Source: Stratiolaelaps scimitus (Eukaryota; Arthropoda; Arachnida; Mesostigmata; Laelapidae). From it: a stretch of DNA of 64,000 nucleotides. Within the stretch, counting starts at the first letter, position 1. Each line of letters starts with the position of its first letter. The position numbers were made by a program, and so were the translations under genes. The notes under the pieces were generated by a model. The model was given only the letters and a program-made list of their open reading frames with translations. It was not told the DNA's origin and did no database searches. This document shows, one piece after another, positions 24,472-36,842 of the stretch. The stretch is taken from assembly GCA_019614645.1 (NCBI GenBank), contig JABWDB010000004.1, positions 19,778,001-19,842,000 of the forward strand, written 5' to 3'.

Positions 24472-25822
24472 TCGTGATCAAACGGGCATCGTTCTAAACC
24501 CACCGATTGCATGGGCACACCTACAGCTAAGGCCGCGACGAGCGCAATGGTCAGCGGGCAGCGCGCGATCGACAGCGGGGTTTCTTTTGCCTGGCGGATC
24601 TTCGTAACTCAAGAAACCCTAAGTTAGATGATACTACTGGACGTGATGTTCCATTTCAACATTCTCAACATATTTTTCTCCTGATGGGGATTGGCATCAC
24701 GTTCAGGATGGCGTCGCCTTGAACAGGATCACCCGTTGAAAGAAATGACCTGCACCTACTGCCGAGAAGTCATCCATGGCCAAAAAAAAAAGGACAGGTA
24801 GACGTTGTGAAGCCGCCGTGACGGGGGTGTTGATAGGTGCCATGGCCGGCCCGAGGTCGATCAGCAGCAAGAGCGACGTTTGAGAACGTCACGGCTGGCA
24901 TATATTTGCGGCTGCGGTGGGGACAGCGAAGATGACGGGTGGAGTCGCAATGCAGAAGGTCCTGATAAGTCTTTATGTTATTTGAGCATCATCACATGTA
25001 CCAGTGCTACTGTAACCAGCTGCTGTTTTAGTTAGCCACTCTGGCCGGTGCACGTCACCAACGGGAGTCTGTATTAAATATCTTGTATATCACCCGCCTG
25101 TAAATTTCACCTGGCCACGAGATGCTGGCGGCTCTCGCTCAGTGGTTGAGATAGGCCAATTGCTATAATACTATTTGGGCGGTGCTGCTGATATAACGGT
25201 TCGTCCGTAACATTAAGCGCATTGATTCCACAACGAATATACCAATACCCAATAGAGAGTCAAGCAGGGCATGATAGCAAAATACGAAACGCGACAAGCC
25301 TACGTTCTCAATGGATCCCACACAGGTCGAAAACGTCTGTATATGTGTGTTAGGTGGCTGTGTGTATGTGGTGTATATGGAACGAATTCGCATAAGTCGC
25401 TTATAGTAGGTCTGCTGTTAGGTCTTGCTGTTATAATGGCGTTCAATTCTCATTCGGGAAGGTGTTGCATTTCATTCGGTCGTTCTCGATGACGTAACTC
25501 CATCGTATCCATAGTGTGAACTCGCCTCTCCATTGCGTTGTATGCAGCCCACAATATATGCCAGTGCTGAGAAATATTAAACTGACAAAAATGAAAAAAA
25601 ATATCCATAAACTGACTGGTGGTCTACCTGACGGCAAGGCTGTAAGGAGCAAACATCCGAGACGCGTGGGATGTCTGTTTATCTATCTGTCTGCAGACTC
25701 TGCCCTCTGTGAGATCGTCGTTGGCCACGTCCACACAGTGAGAGGGCTCAAAGACGCCTGTGTGGACACTCTCTATATGATGACATTGCAAGCGAACTAG
25801 ATGGCATTTCTACAAATAAAAC

Positions 25823-25838
25823 ATATATATATATATAT
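25823..25838. repeat. (AT)8 microsatellite
   Basis: 16 nt of uninterrupted AT alternation. Confidence 0.85.
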
Positions 25839-25934
25839 CTGTTATTTCGAACTAACCTTCAGCTGTTCCCCTATCTGACAGGCCTCAGCTCTTAACCTCT
25901 TAGGTATTACTATGAGGACCTGTCGGGGCCACCT

Positions 25935-25937
<3 letters not shown>

Positions 25938-25983
<46 letters not shown>

Positions 25984-25992
25984 GTATATATA
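25938..25992. repeat. long (AT)n microsatellite
   Basis: About 41 nt of perfect AT alternation to 25978, then interrupted units (catatgtatatata). Confidence 0.95.
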
Positions 25993-26021
25993 CGGCTGTG
26001 GCGATGGGAGCGGACGCGGCG

Positions 26022-26036
26022 GCAGCAGCAGCAGCA
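26022..26036. repeat. (GCA)5 trinucleotide repeat
   Basis: Five perfect units about 30 nt after the (AT)n array. Confidence 0.8.
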
Positions 26037-26780
26037 GAAGCTATTCCTCTGTCGGGTCTTCCGTATGGCAAGCAACACCTGCTGGAGTGTTCTCTTAGTT
26101 AGTGCTGTTGGCCTGAATCTGCGACGTCAATCGTTGGTGTTGTCGTTGAAGACCGTGCTGTCTCAGTGTGTGATCGGTTGTTGCTATTTAGTTGTGTTGC
26201 GATTGCTGTTCCGATCACGCGCAGAAGTGCAGGTTGCACGTGGAGTGATTGTGGGATCACTACCAAATGCGAGGGTCGCACCTATCCACAACTGGAGCAA
26301 TGATACGAATTAATCAACAACTTCGTTCAGCGCGTTTTCAACTTTTTTATTTCGCCTGTGGTAAAAGGGGACACGTCATTCGCAGATTTCGTATTTATCT
26401 GTAGTTGCCTAGGAAGTCAATGAGTTTTCGCTCAAGCAACACCGAAGTTTGTCGCCTTCTCTGTTCCAAGCGATCCGAGGACGTTCCCGGTTCTACTATC
26501 TCCCACCATTTCTCAACAGAGAATAACAGTGGAACTGTTCAGAAGGAGCTGTTACGGCGGGGTCGAAGCTGCGATAGCAGTGGAATTGAACTGAGATTGC
26601 GGCTCGCCCAATATAACGTCTTGTTGGCAACTAGAAATAAACGAGCTTGTACAGTTAGCACATCGACGCCAGCTGATTGAGGGGTACCCAGCCTCAGGCG
26701 CGCTTAGGCAGATAGATGTCTGTGTGTACGTGTGCCGTGTAGCCGCAAGCATCGACGAACTAGCTTCCTCGGCTAGGTAG

Positions 26781-27018
26781 CTATTCGATATTGGGCAACA
26801 ACTTTCAACGCGAGCATTCCATCCCACCTTACATCGCTGCGAAGCGGAGTGACAAACCAAAATCCCTCATCATGATGGAACACCTGGCTTCCTTTACATC
26901 CCCGCCCACGCCCTTGTCGACTGGACCGCCATACGAAACCTATGTATCTGGATTAACCACAAACACATCGTTGGCAGATGTCCGCTCAGATGGGGCACCG
27001 GCCTCTCTTTTCGGTTAG
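26781..27018 (+). CDS. candidate exon, Ser/Thr/Pro-rich unknown protein
   Basis: An acceptor (cttcctcggctaggtag) is followed by a frame open for 78 residues to TAG at 27016-27018. It includes REHSIPPYIAAKRSDKPKS and SFTSPPTPLSTGPPYETY, and many codons end in C. The Pro/Ser/Thr-rich, charged sequence resembles a disordered protein segment. A possible donor, TCG|gttaga, lies just before the stop, so it could be an internal exon. A longer minus-strand frame (26894-27364) overlaps but is rich in His, Tyr and Cys and looks random. No domain is recognised and no partner exon is assigned. Confidence 0.25.
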
Positions 27019-30000
27019 AGCCGTTCGTGGGAGTACGCCCAGCCAGCCTCGTCGACACAATAACGCACGACGCGCGTGTACCTTGCCGACGGCACACACC
27101 ACAGGGCAATGGTGGCCATGCGCAGCGGCCATGTACCGCCATTATGGTACGTTCGCTGGGTGATGGTGAATTACGGCTGTATGTACAGCTGTACGGATGG
27201 TTGTAAGTATGGGCGTAGTAACTATTACGTATGTAATAACGCTTGCAGATAACACCTGCGCCTCTTATGTCGGACAGGTGTGTATATATATGTATATACA
27301 TGTATACATTCTGTATCCGCATCGTGATGTAATCTTCAATATTTTTAAACGAGAACCCAAACATGGTAAAAAACTACAGTTCCCTCAGTAAACCACAATT
27401 TGAATTTATCTGCTCGCATTGAAAACTGCGTAAGCGTTCCAGTACCCGTTTGTCTGGGACGCCAGCTGAAGCTAAGCGGAGGTTCAATGTTGCCGACGCT
27501 CCGTTAATCGCCAGCACAATGGTGCGAACTGGACGGCCCCACGTCGACGATATTTGTTGACACTCGCTATCGTAATGCTAAGCCTCTAGTCCACAACCTC
27601 GGAAAGGTGAATTGGCCCACGGGAGATTGTCTTGCACATTTATAATGCATACTACGATAACTCGAGATCGATATCGTTTATGGCAAATTCGGATAAATGT
27701 ATTAATAAGTGATTAGTTAATTCCTCTTCGTCATATTATTATTATTATTCGAACTACACCGATCACTGAATAGGGATGATGGCAATATGATCAATCCGAA
27801 TTGGATGACTTGTCGATGTTACCTCTAGAAAAAACACTTACTTTCTTTATCTAATCGCTCAACTTTATGAAGGTATGTATGTGTCATAGCTGGGTGTCAA
27901 CCTTCAGTATAGAAAATTCAGCTAGCCTCTTGAAAACGGTCTAGGACTGCTGAATTACAGCTGCCTCATCGAATGTTTCATAGATGGTGTCGTAGTCAGC
28001 GTCAATGATAGCTATATTGAACAGGAACGACATTTGGCTTGGGTTCGAGGACTGCCAGACGTGAGGAACCTTTGAATTTCTCTGTCAACTTTGTGCATTT
28101 ATCTGTGGATTCTTGTCAGGTAGTACCCAACTGAAAAATAAAGTAAAGGTGACCCCGACATGCCTTCGTAGTAATGTCGAAACGATCTGATCTGGATTTA
28201 CATGGGACTTGGCCCACTTATTATGGAAGCACTTCATTTTAATTCCCATTGATCACAACAAAAACGTACGCACTTAAACACCGCATTGTTATTATTAGTT
28301 TCTTACGAAGTCGTTCGTTTCTTCACCATAAGCTTGAATCATAACGAATCGCACAGTTCATACTGTGGCATCGTGGTGATCTGTCTGGCCCGAGGCCAGG
28401 CTGAATCAGCAGTAGTGGTCAACACCGGATGAAGGAACACCAACATAAGAATGATTTTTTTTGTTTGCGTGTTGGCTCCGTTGGTCACATGATATCTAGG
28501 CCACAGCCAGCACAATGCGCTGTTCCACAGTTCAACAGCAGCGATCTGTAGCATTCACAGCGTTTACTTCTGCATATCTATGTACATATGGACACTCATC
28601 ATGCATCAACTTAGAGTAGCTAACAAAACAAATTCCCTGACGAGGAATATCTGTTTGCATACTGTTTCGTCGCAGTAAACAGTATAATTATATTTTCAGA
28701 GAAAACTGATATATATATTTCTGATTGTGATTGCTTAATGTATACTGCACGCACAACCTATACGTCTCTGATAGGAACTCATATTGGAACATTTCTCTAG
28801 TGTGTATCAGAGATAACCTCTAGTCGAACGCGATGTATGGGTGCGTTACAGGAATCCTGTCACATATCAATTATAACTTTTTTGCACATAAGCTGATCCT
28901 CTAATTCATGAGATTCCATCTTCATGTCGATGATGTGATGTAACTTCGTCCTCCACAGAATAATACGTTGTACACGCTAAAATTGCAGTCCATATTGATG
29001 TAACACTGCTGTGGCTCTCTTTCTTGGGCAATAGCTATCAATTAGCTGAACAGTCCAGATTACGCACGTATATTGGGTAATGCGCTTGTATCACTGTAAA
29101 CAGCACTCCTATCTAAAAAGTCCTATAGTCACGATCGTTCAATGGGCACTACATATACACTGCTCTACATACGCCTGACGATAAAGAACGTCGAAGTAGA
29201 GGTCTCCGCGACAATTCCTATCGTGTCTCCAGTAGACGTGTAAGACATTGCAAAGACGTACGGCAATAGCCAAGACCGACTTCATGTTCGATAGTACTGT
29301 CATTCCCTGCTAGATATTTGAAACGATTTTTGCAGCAGCACCTGGGACACCGTGAAGACCCATTCTTTATCTTGTTAGCCAAGCCGCTAATCTATCGAGT
29401 CGTGCCATATGGTGTTCTGGTCTACGTCGGTCTGTAGCTGAAGTCGAGATCGTGAGGTTTGAGAGTCATTTCTTCTGAGTCTATTTCAAGTGATCTATGA
29501 AGCTGATCTATTATATTTGCTCGCCGAATAACAATCAGTAAGCAACGCAGGGTGGAGTTGCTTAAGCAAAACTAGAAGCTTATATCTAATATGCTGAAAT
29601 TAACAGTGGCAGGAACTTGGCAACACAATGATGAATTATGCCAGCAGATTGTATAAATACAATAGATCGGCTGCACTAAATTCCAACACGAGTTACCGCC
29701 GGCGTTTCCAACTGTGAAGCCTCAACCAGCACAGAACCGTTAACGTTCCATTTGTTGAGGTTCTCTCTGATAATACGTTTCCACGTTTGCACAATCGGGA
29801 ACGAGGTTCCCCTCTGGAGTCACGCAAGGCGGTCGCTTGCTTCGAAACAACGTACGCGGTAGAAATCATTATGTGAATTCTACAAGATATCGATTCGGAT
29901 AGTGGGCCATCATGAACAGAACCTTGCACTTGTTTTCGTTTTTATACCCGAGCTATAGAAATGTATACTATTTAGTAATTGGCTTCAGCATTGAGTTGAC

Positions 30001-30416
30001 ATCCGTTTTGAAAAATCTCGCAGTAGTTTGACGAGGATCGCATGACGTTGTCAACTGTCAAATAAACAAATGTTCTTGTCGTTTTTCCTCCTGGTGCTGA
30101 AACCTGTTTCCTTCAAGACGGCCGCTAAGGGATAATCGCCTCGTAATACGGCGGGAGCAAATTTGAATGTATTTTTGTATAGCTTTAATGATAGAACGTC
30201 ATTACTGAATCGTCGTCGTCACACTCTCAATTTGTGAAACACCACGTCCCGTCTTAGACCCGAGACCGTGCTCCGTGTCCGTTGTTGATATTGTCTAATT
30301 GTATGGCAGCTCGATCCCGAGAACGACACAATCTTGTAGTACAATGCTCTTGCGTTCGTTTCAATCATGCTGCAGCCGTGACAATAGCGAGCATGCTGTC
30401 CGAATAGACTCCGAAA
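27019..30416. other. gene-poor stretch
   Basis: AT-rich and featureless apart from short repeats. There is a palindrome, GTACAGCTGTAC, at 27183-27194 and a mixed TA tract at 27282-27303. Frames here are at most about 80 codons and show no splice support. Confidence 0.4.
27735..27749. repeat. (ATT)5 microsatellite
   Basis: Five perfect units. Confidence 0.8.
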
Positions 30417-30474
30417 CGATTGTATCACCTGTTTGAACATAGATAGGACTATGTTCAAAGAGGTGATACAATCG
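30417..30474. other. near-perfect 25-bp hairpin (microRNA-like or palindromic duplication)
   Basis: The left arm 30417-30441 (beginning CGATTGTATCACCT) is the reverse complement of the right arm 30450-30474 except for one G-G opposition at the 15th pair. The loop is 8 nt. Such a stem is not expected by chance in a window of this size. It could be a small-RNA precursor, a snap-back duplication or the core of a short inverted-repeat element. Pairing ends abruptly at both edges. It lies inside a 133-codon minus-strand frame (30219-30620) that I do not consider a gene. Confidence 0.75.
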
Positions 30475-32766
30475 AACTTTGATGTGATATCTAATACACG
30501 TCTAAGAGCCTGATGAATCATAGCAAACAATAAGGGGTAACGAAAAACCTCATTTTCTCTTTCTTTGTACAAATATATTGCCACGCACACCCGAATGAAC
30601 ATAGAAATTCGCTGCTGCATTGAGTTAAACGCTTAAGGCGCTTGATTGTCACGTAGGCTGGCTAACCGTGCTGTGACCCACGGTCTGCCGTAGAGTCCTT
30701 CGCGACAGACAAAAAACCCATATAAAATGCACGCGCCTGGACCCTCTGTTCACATGAAGGTCCACAAATTCGCTAAGGCTAGCTTCCGGTCCACTACCTG
30801 CTCTATCCACAATGGACCTTAACGAGGCCGGATAATATACCTGACGCGGGGCCGTGTTGGTCCTTGTTAAATAACAAAAAGGTTCAAGGTTCTCGTCTCT
30901 CCAATCCTCCCCCCCCCCCTCCGCCTACAATTGCCACTGTGTGATCTGCCTGTTACAAACTCGTGAGATAGCCAAGACATAGTGGAGATTGGGAAGTCGG
31001 ATACCTACGTCTAACCTGCGAAAGCGCACGCGTAGCAACGCACATTTATTTCACGCATATTCAGAGGCCCCCTATCTAAGCACACAAGGACAACTGGAAT
31101 TAACGGTGTTCCTTTACCAGTCAAAGCGAACGAGTCCACTACTGCATGGCGGACGTTACGAAGCCAAGGCTCACCGCCCGCATATCCAACCAGTGGTAAT
31201 ATGAGCGCCAGGTGGGGGGGTTACCTCAGCTTGGAGGTCCCTTCCTCTCTGCGTGCTCGCCTGGGACCCTCAGGAAGTGTTTTGGACGGTGTTTCGGTGG
31301 CTTCTTCGGATGAGGCTCTTTGATGGACGGTTACTGGTGGAATAGCTGTTTGCGTGCGTTGTCCTTTCCCCCACTATGACTGTGATCATGGATAGAAGAC
31401 GACATAGAGACTGAGGGAAGAGGCAGACAGACATACAGACAGACACACGCCCGTAATGATGGCCCTCCAACTCTCTCGCTAATAAAGTAACGTTAATAAG
31501 GAGCAAGTTGTTTGGAAGACGTCACGACAGTCTCCGCTCCGCGTGCAACATCTCGAGAACAGTCAGGCGAAGGAGTCTAAAAATAGAAAGACCGTAGTAA
31601 TAAACGTGAGGAAGTTACACTTAGTTTACTTATTTATGTTTTTTTCCATCATAGAATTTTCTCGTCAGGCCAAGCCTAGGCACGACAAGTCATCAAAATC
31701 ATCACATTGCTTCCCTAGACAGCCGACAGTGGAAATCGCTGAAGGAGAAAGCCTGTGGCTAGTCGCCCTCCCACAGGTTTCTCGGCGTACTTCCAGCCAA
31801 CAACTACGGGAAAGGCCCATCCAGCGCCATCCAGCGTCACGAATATAACGGGTTCTTGAGGAGCCGCGTATTTCCGTAATTGCTTTTGCTCGACTGCAAT
31901 AACGCCTTCACGTGGCTCGACGGCGCCGCGCTGATGTAGCATTCGTCTACGGTGTAAATCGAAGTTGTGAATTTCCTCCGACTGAGATATTGGAGATATT
32001 CGAGATAACGAAAATTGCTCTCGATCTTATTGTTGAATTGCAACAGGGATAGTTGAGTTGATTGTATCTTTTGTTTTTTGTGCTGAACTTAGGTTCGGCA
32101 CCGATCTCCGCATACTTTGCCGCTCGGGTTGGTTGAATTTGCCGTTTAATAGATTTCAAAACCACAATACGCCGATCTCTATTCATTAGTCCGTGGATTC
32201 CCTTTTCCAATTCTTAATGCGTTTTAACTTTGTACATATTATAGAAAGAAGAATGCGTGTTTAGATAAACCACACGGGTAAGCATATGCATATATTTTGA
32301 ACCGTGGAAGTTTGCGAACGTCGTGGCTAACGACGTGAAATTGCCGTCGCCGCCCCACATCGCCAGGTCCAGCATCTATCCCGCATGACACGGAGCATCT
32401 CGAGTTAAGAACTTGTAAATTAGATAGTAAGGGGGCATTGTCACTTGTGCATTGTGACAATGATGGGTAAGGCATGAGTGAAGTGTATGTGTATGCAACA
32501 GTCCTCTGTATATGAGTGAAAATGTATTTGAGCATTGAGGGTCTATTACATTTAGTGATAAGACTCTAATACACAATTATTAGAGAATTAGTTGGGGACA
32601 GGGTGTCACGCAGATGGAGGCCAGCAATGGTCGCCCCCGACGGAGGCGATGACAGTGCCTCGTTGCACAGCGAGAGACAATACTCTCTCAATTATTGGCG
32701 CAACAATCCTCTTGTTACACAACAAAATAAGATCATATTTCCCGAGAGTACAAAAAATCGCCGAAA
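30475..32766. other. no supported gene
   Basis: Includes an 11-nt C run (30909-30919), an imperfect GACA tract near 31425-31450, and an 11-nt tandem duplication of ccatccagcg near 31818-31838. Several 70-100 codon frames on both strands lack splice support. Confidence 0.35.
30909..30919. repeat. poly-C tract (11)
   Basis: Eleven consecutive C residues within a pyrimidine-rich stretch. Confidence 0.85.
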
Positions 32767-33371
32767 ATGGCTCTGCTGGAACAAAACATTATGATAGACG
32801 GTTGCCGCTCGAACCTTCAAGTGAATTGGTTAAAGTTGAACGTCATCAGACCTCGTAAGTTAACCTAAGTTGACTTTCGAACTTGCGGAAAATGCTAGGC
32901 CGTTTCATTTTCAAGCTAAAACCTTATGCGGACGACCCTGATGACGGCATGAAATTACTCTGTAATATACGCGATATGTGCGCAGACTCGAATTCTGAAA
33001 ATGTGTCTCCACACAAACGGGCATTTATCGAGGTAGTTAGTGAGGACCCACACACACCCGTCAGGCTACAAATGATTGCAGTGGGAGCCATTTTCGAGCA
33101 AAAATGCTTTTCGCTGCTTGCGGCTATTGCTTGCTCATTGTAAAAAAAAAAGTATCGCGTGTCCTGTCCCGCTTTCCCTGCAGTCTTCCCGTTGACCTTC
33201 AACGCTCCCTTCTCGAGCAATGATCCGTCAGCGGCACAGCAGATTTTCTTGGTGCTGTTTGATGAGGTGCCAAATCTCATCTCACATCGCGCTCACCTGT
33301 CGCGAAACTATGGAAAAAACGTCATTTCAAATTGGATTCAACCAGAACTAACGCATCAATTCGGTTCGTAG
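32767..33371 (+). CDS. candidate compact three-exon gene, unknown function
   Basis: Exon 1 (32767-32854) starts at ATG in the context ccgaaaATGG, encodes 29 codons (MALLEQNIMIDGCRSNLQ and onward) and ends at CTC|gtaagt. Exon 2 is 32899-33039. Its frame contains KPYADDPDDGMKLLCN and NVSPHKRAFIEVV and ends at TTA|gtgagg. Exon 3 (33184-33371), after a strong pyrimidine-rich acceptor (ctttccctgcag), encodes NAPFSSNDPSAAQQIFLVLF, DEVPNLISHRAH and a C-terminus before TAG. Phases agree through the model, giving about 138 residues. The first intron would be only 44 nt, unusually short, because the better-looking acceptor at 32915 is out of phase with exon 1. Exons 2 and 3 are therefore better supported than exon 1. 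No domain was recognised. Confidence 0.32.
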
Positions 33372-33557
33372 GAGACTCGATTAGATAAGCGTGGACAGGG
33401 TGCAATGATTAGCGTGCGATGTCTGTTCGGATTGCGTATAGAAACTGCTTACGGACGCATAAAAAGATAAATCATTATAAAACGCAACGGAGACACGAGT
33501 CCGCAACAGGGGGCGTTGACAGACGCCATTGTGTGCTTTGGTGTCGGCAACGTAAAA

Positions 33558-33563
33558 AATAAA
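33558..33563 (+). promoter_or_regulatory. possible polyadenylation signal AATAAA
   Basis: The canonical hexamer lies 187 nt after the stop of the model ending at 33371, a sensible 3' UTR distance. AATAAA is common in AT-rich DNA. Confidence 0.3.
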
Positions 33564-33774
33564 GTAGAATAGTTATGCGGTTCATATTTCATTCACATTT
33601 CGTATGAGTCATTGTTAAACGCATCGTGAGTACAGCGATAAAAGATCGGAAAATGTTGTTTTATATTGTCGCCATATGCGAGAATGAATTTATCGGCCTG
33701 TCGCTTGATTCAGCTGGCTACATGCTGGGCTCGCATGGTCATTTTTATGTTGCCTCGTGACATTATTTTAAACC

Positions 33775-33845
33775 CGAATGAGTTGGTATGCTTTGGCCTC
33801 TCGGCTTTAGGTGCACGGGTTCGATCTCCCGCCGTTGCACATTTG
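33775..33845 (+). mobile_element. tRNA-like fragment, probably SINE-derived or tRNA pseudogene
   Basis: An A-box-like string, CGAATGAGTTGGTATGC (33775-33791), resembles a tRNA D arm. It is followed about 40 nt later by a B-box-like GGTTCGATCTC (33818-33828) flanked by CGG and CCG that can form a short T stem. I cannot fold a full cloverleaf, the acceptor stem is missing and no anticodon is assignable, so it is not called a tRNA gene. No tail or flanking duplication was seen. Confidence 0.4.
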
Positions 33846-34002
33846 CATTTACAAGGGGTCCGTCTTATGAAGCAATGCCGAAAGCATCGTTTCTAAGCTT
33901 CGAATCGTGTTGTGGTAAACAGACGGTAAAGTATTAGGCGTTACGGAAAGGCATCTTAATTCGCAGCCAGGCACAATTTTACTACGAGAAGTCCCAATTC
34001 TC

Positions 34003-34206
34003 TCAGTTCGTGGATACACCCCGACGTGTTGAACGTTTAGCGTGTTCAGAGGCAAATGACCAGATCGCCGAAACCATAGAGTTGCCGCCTAAAACCCTTC
34101 CGCGGACAGGTTCGAAATGAGGACAGGCAGACAGACCCGTTTTAGGACTGTGACCGACAACTTTGCTGTTGCTGCTCTGCTGCACCTCAACGTCGAAGAA
34201 GACACC
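34003..34206 (-). CDS. candidate terminal exon, unknown protein
   Basis: On the minus strand a T-rich pyrimidine tract (34207-34232, ending tattttag) is a strong acceptor. The frame from 34206 is in phase 0 and open for 67 residues to TGA at 34003-34005. It begins GVFFDVEVQQSSNSKVVGHS and continues through a Cys/His/Arg-containing segment. An upstream segment near 34310-34370 could donate at AGT|gtgagg in the right phase, but that link is speculative. No domain is recognised. Confidence 0.28.
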   Translation of the reverse strand, partial: GVFFDVEVQQSSNSKVVGHSPKTGLSACPHFEPVRGRVLGGNSMVSAIWSFASEHAKRSTRRGVSTN

Positions 34207-34390
34207 CTAAAATAAACAAAGAAATAAACAAACGCCTCCCCCGCGCTGCCGTACGCGGTAGAATTGCGACCCCCATCGGCTTTGATCAAAGTGCTTTTCT
34301 CCTCACACTGAACCGATCGGTTAGTTGCGTCGATGGAGACCACCGCAACGAACGGAGCCAGCCACTACTGGCATTTATTTATACAAATGA

Positions 34391-34433
34391 TTATTATTAC
34401 TATTATTTTTATTGTTATTATTATTATTATTAT
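34391..34433. repeat. imperfect (ATT)n microsatellite
   Basis: 43 nt of ATT-type units with several interruptions. Confidence 0.85.
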
Positions 34434-35194
34434 CGTTGTGAAGATTAATGTCGGCACGCGCGAGTGCACCATAAATTATATTCATACCATCATCTAGCAC
34501 TAGTGATACACCGCATTAACGTGTATGATTTCATCATCCATTTACTAATGGATGCGGTAGACGTTTCGAGCGGCCGTCGGCGGTTCGATGCTCTATAAAA
34601 GCACACGACAAACCGTGACAAGCAATATTCACTAGGAGCTGATCGGGCGACACGCCGTAGCCTGCGTTCATGCCCACGAATATTGGACTTGGCCGGTGGA
34701 GTCCACACGAAGTGTAAACTATCCCACAAGTACGTGCAACACTTATCCGACGAATCTGCATCGCGCGCTTTGTACTAGTCACATAGCTATCAGCATGGCG
34801 CGTGGCTTATCTCTTCGGCAAACGATCCTTGCATGGGTACACACCATAGGTCATGTTGTGATAGATAACACGATCGATGATGTTATAACTGAACGTTGAT
34901 ATGTTCATCATTTTTGGCCAATATCGCATCGTCAGCGTAGCTTCGTCTATTGCTTCTGCAGCGTAGGTGGGCCCTTTGATCTTTCCAAGGGAACTCGGAT
35001 TGCCTACACATAGCGGCGGCACACAGAGGCAATCCGGCAATTTAATATTATATCATACTTTTAGGGGCACCCACATGATCGGCTCGTCAACAGCATAACA
35101 CAAGCACTAGGCAGACGGGCACGCTGGCGTCTAGCAAGCGATTAATCGAGTCGAGCATTTCATTTGCGTATGCGCCACAGCAACATCGTATCGC

Positions 35195-35212
35195 ATATAT
35201 ATATATATATAT
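35195..35212. repeat. (AT)9 microsatellite
   Basis: 18 nt of uninterrupted AT alternation. Confidence 0.9.
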
Positions 35213-35567
35213 GACATACTCCCGCTGGTCCAACAACACCAACTTTTCTCGAGGTCTCATCTCAGCGTTGAAGCATGAAGAGGAGCTAGTTTATCATTCC
35301 CGCCTATAGAATCGTGGAAGTGGGAGATCATTATAGCAGCAGTCATCAAGCTGCGGCTGCCATACGATTAAGGGCTGTTAGTGTACTAGACTACTAGGCA
35401 ATGAGGAATGACTACATTTGCGTTTGATGTTTACTGGTGCAAACGAGTTAATAACGGTTTGAATTTCGTGAATCACGGTTCCTGTGTGAGCTTCGTATGT
35501 ATATCGCTTGTCGCCATGGGCTCCACTGACGCCTTGGATGAGAGTGGAACAGTGAAATCGCACTCAC

Positions 35568-35684
35568 CACTGCGAACTGTGGAATCAGGAACAATGTACA
35601 AAGAGTCATGAACGTTGCCAATCCAATTGGGCGCAATTGGATCCGCCGTCCCCTCGCTGTTGACTGTTTGTTCGACTGCCAATG
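35568..35684 (-). CDS. candidate internal exon, unknown protein
   Basis: A 117-nt minus-strand segment lies between an AT-rich acceptor (ttattccaactacag|) and a strong donor, AGTG|gtgagt, at 35567. It enters owing one base, has 38 open codons, and leaves one base. It includes AVEQTVNSEGTADPIAPNWI and DSLYIVPDSTVRS. The same frame continues open upstream past the acceptor, so the exon may be longer. I recognise no family, and no exon with compatible phase was tied to it. Confidence 0.27.
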
Positions 35685-36805
35685 CTGTAGTTGGAATAAA
35701 TAATAATTGTAATAGCTCACCCACGGCTAAAAGTATCCGCTCGCGGCGCCGTAGCACTTCTGTGCAGCTATCGCATCCAGAAAGTGCTCCAACGCTCTCG
35801 AAATGAGCACAAGCATCGACGACGTAGGGATCCCATTCGACCGTTAGAATTCCACTTTCGTTCGATCAGAATTGCTGCAATGCCAATCTGCTCTTGTTTC
35901 TTTTCATTTCGGTCTTTTTTTTCTTTTATACAGCCGGAAAATGCATCATGCACGACTTGGTGATCGGTTGACTGTGCAATCAACAATATATCTTGGCTGG
36001 ATCCACTATGAAGGCCAATGCACTATTGTGTATTTGTAGTGCTACGTTCTAGGGAAATCAACAAATTGACCAGTCTCGATTGCTCATGCAAACCTACCTG
36101 TTGCAGGAGCGGTGCAACTAATGCTATATTCGTTGAAAGGGCTCGGTCTGAAGAGGAGGTCGGAGCATTAAAGAAGGCCATCAATCTCTTCTAGCGAGTG
36201 CCAATCGTCATCTATCATATTGGCTGCAATAGATTGATAGACATCTCTAACCTTCTTTTTTGTCTACGCAGACAAACGCCAGCTCGTTTCAGGTAGTGCT
36301 TCTTATGCAAGTTGCTGGCCACCCTTTTTCCCTGACGTTAATTCGCAAATATAATATTCATTGGTTGTTCCCGTCGCTGCATCTCGTCCATATCGCGACA
36401 CACGCACACACATGTACGATTTACACGGCTCATATCGACCACCTAAAAGAACGAGCTATCATAATTCATTACTTTGAGGGTGGCGTACGATCTAACAGTT
36501 TTTTTTGAACGATTATAATCCACGTGGGGTGTACAAATAAAGAATATCGAATCAAAAGCTTTGGATGACCTTAAGTTGTTAGGTGAACTATGTTCCAAGT
36601 TCGCCTGTGCTAACTTTCGGTTCTGTTTGTTAGGCATGTTTGGATTTGTTTGTTGGCCTTGTCAGGTACCTCAGAAACGGTAATCGATTCTCAACTATAT
36701 GACAAACTTCGCTCTTAAATGAGATGCACACCGTATAGGATGCGCATGGAGTGCTGATACCAATGAAATGCTGGACTCAATTTTAACAAAAATATAATAA
36801 TGGTA

Positions 36806-36813
<8 letters not shown>

Positions 36814-36842
<29 letters not shown>
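36814..36842. repeat. (TA)n microsatellite
   Basis: 29 nt of uninterrupted AT alternation. Confidence 0.95.

Larger units (their letters stand above)
24472..26780. other. no supported gene; AT and GCA arrays
   Basis: 24480-25000 is GC-rich and holds only short frames. A 10-nt A run lies at 24782-24791. A plus frame at 25912-26313 is driven by the (TA)n array and shows nothing recognisable. Confidence 0.35.
34207..35567. other. no supported gene
   Basis: Contains the possible upstream segment mentioned for the 34003 exon, an imperfect (ATT)n tract, an (AT)9 tract and unsupported 60-80 codon frames. Confidence 0.35.
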
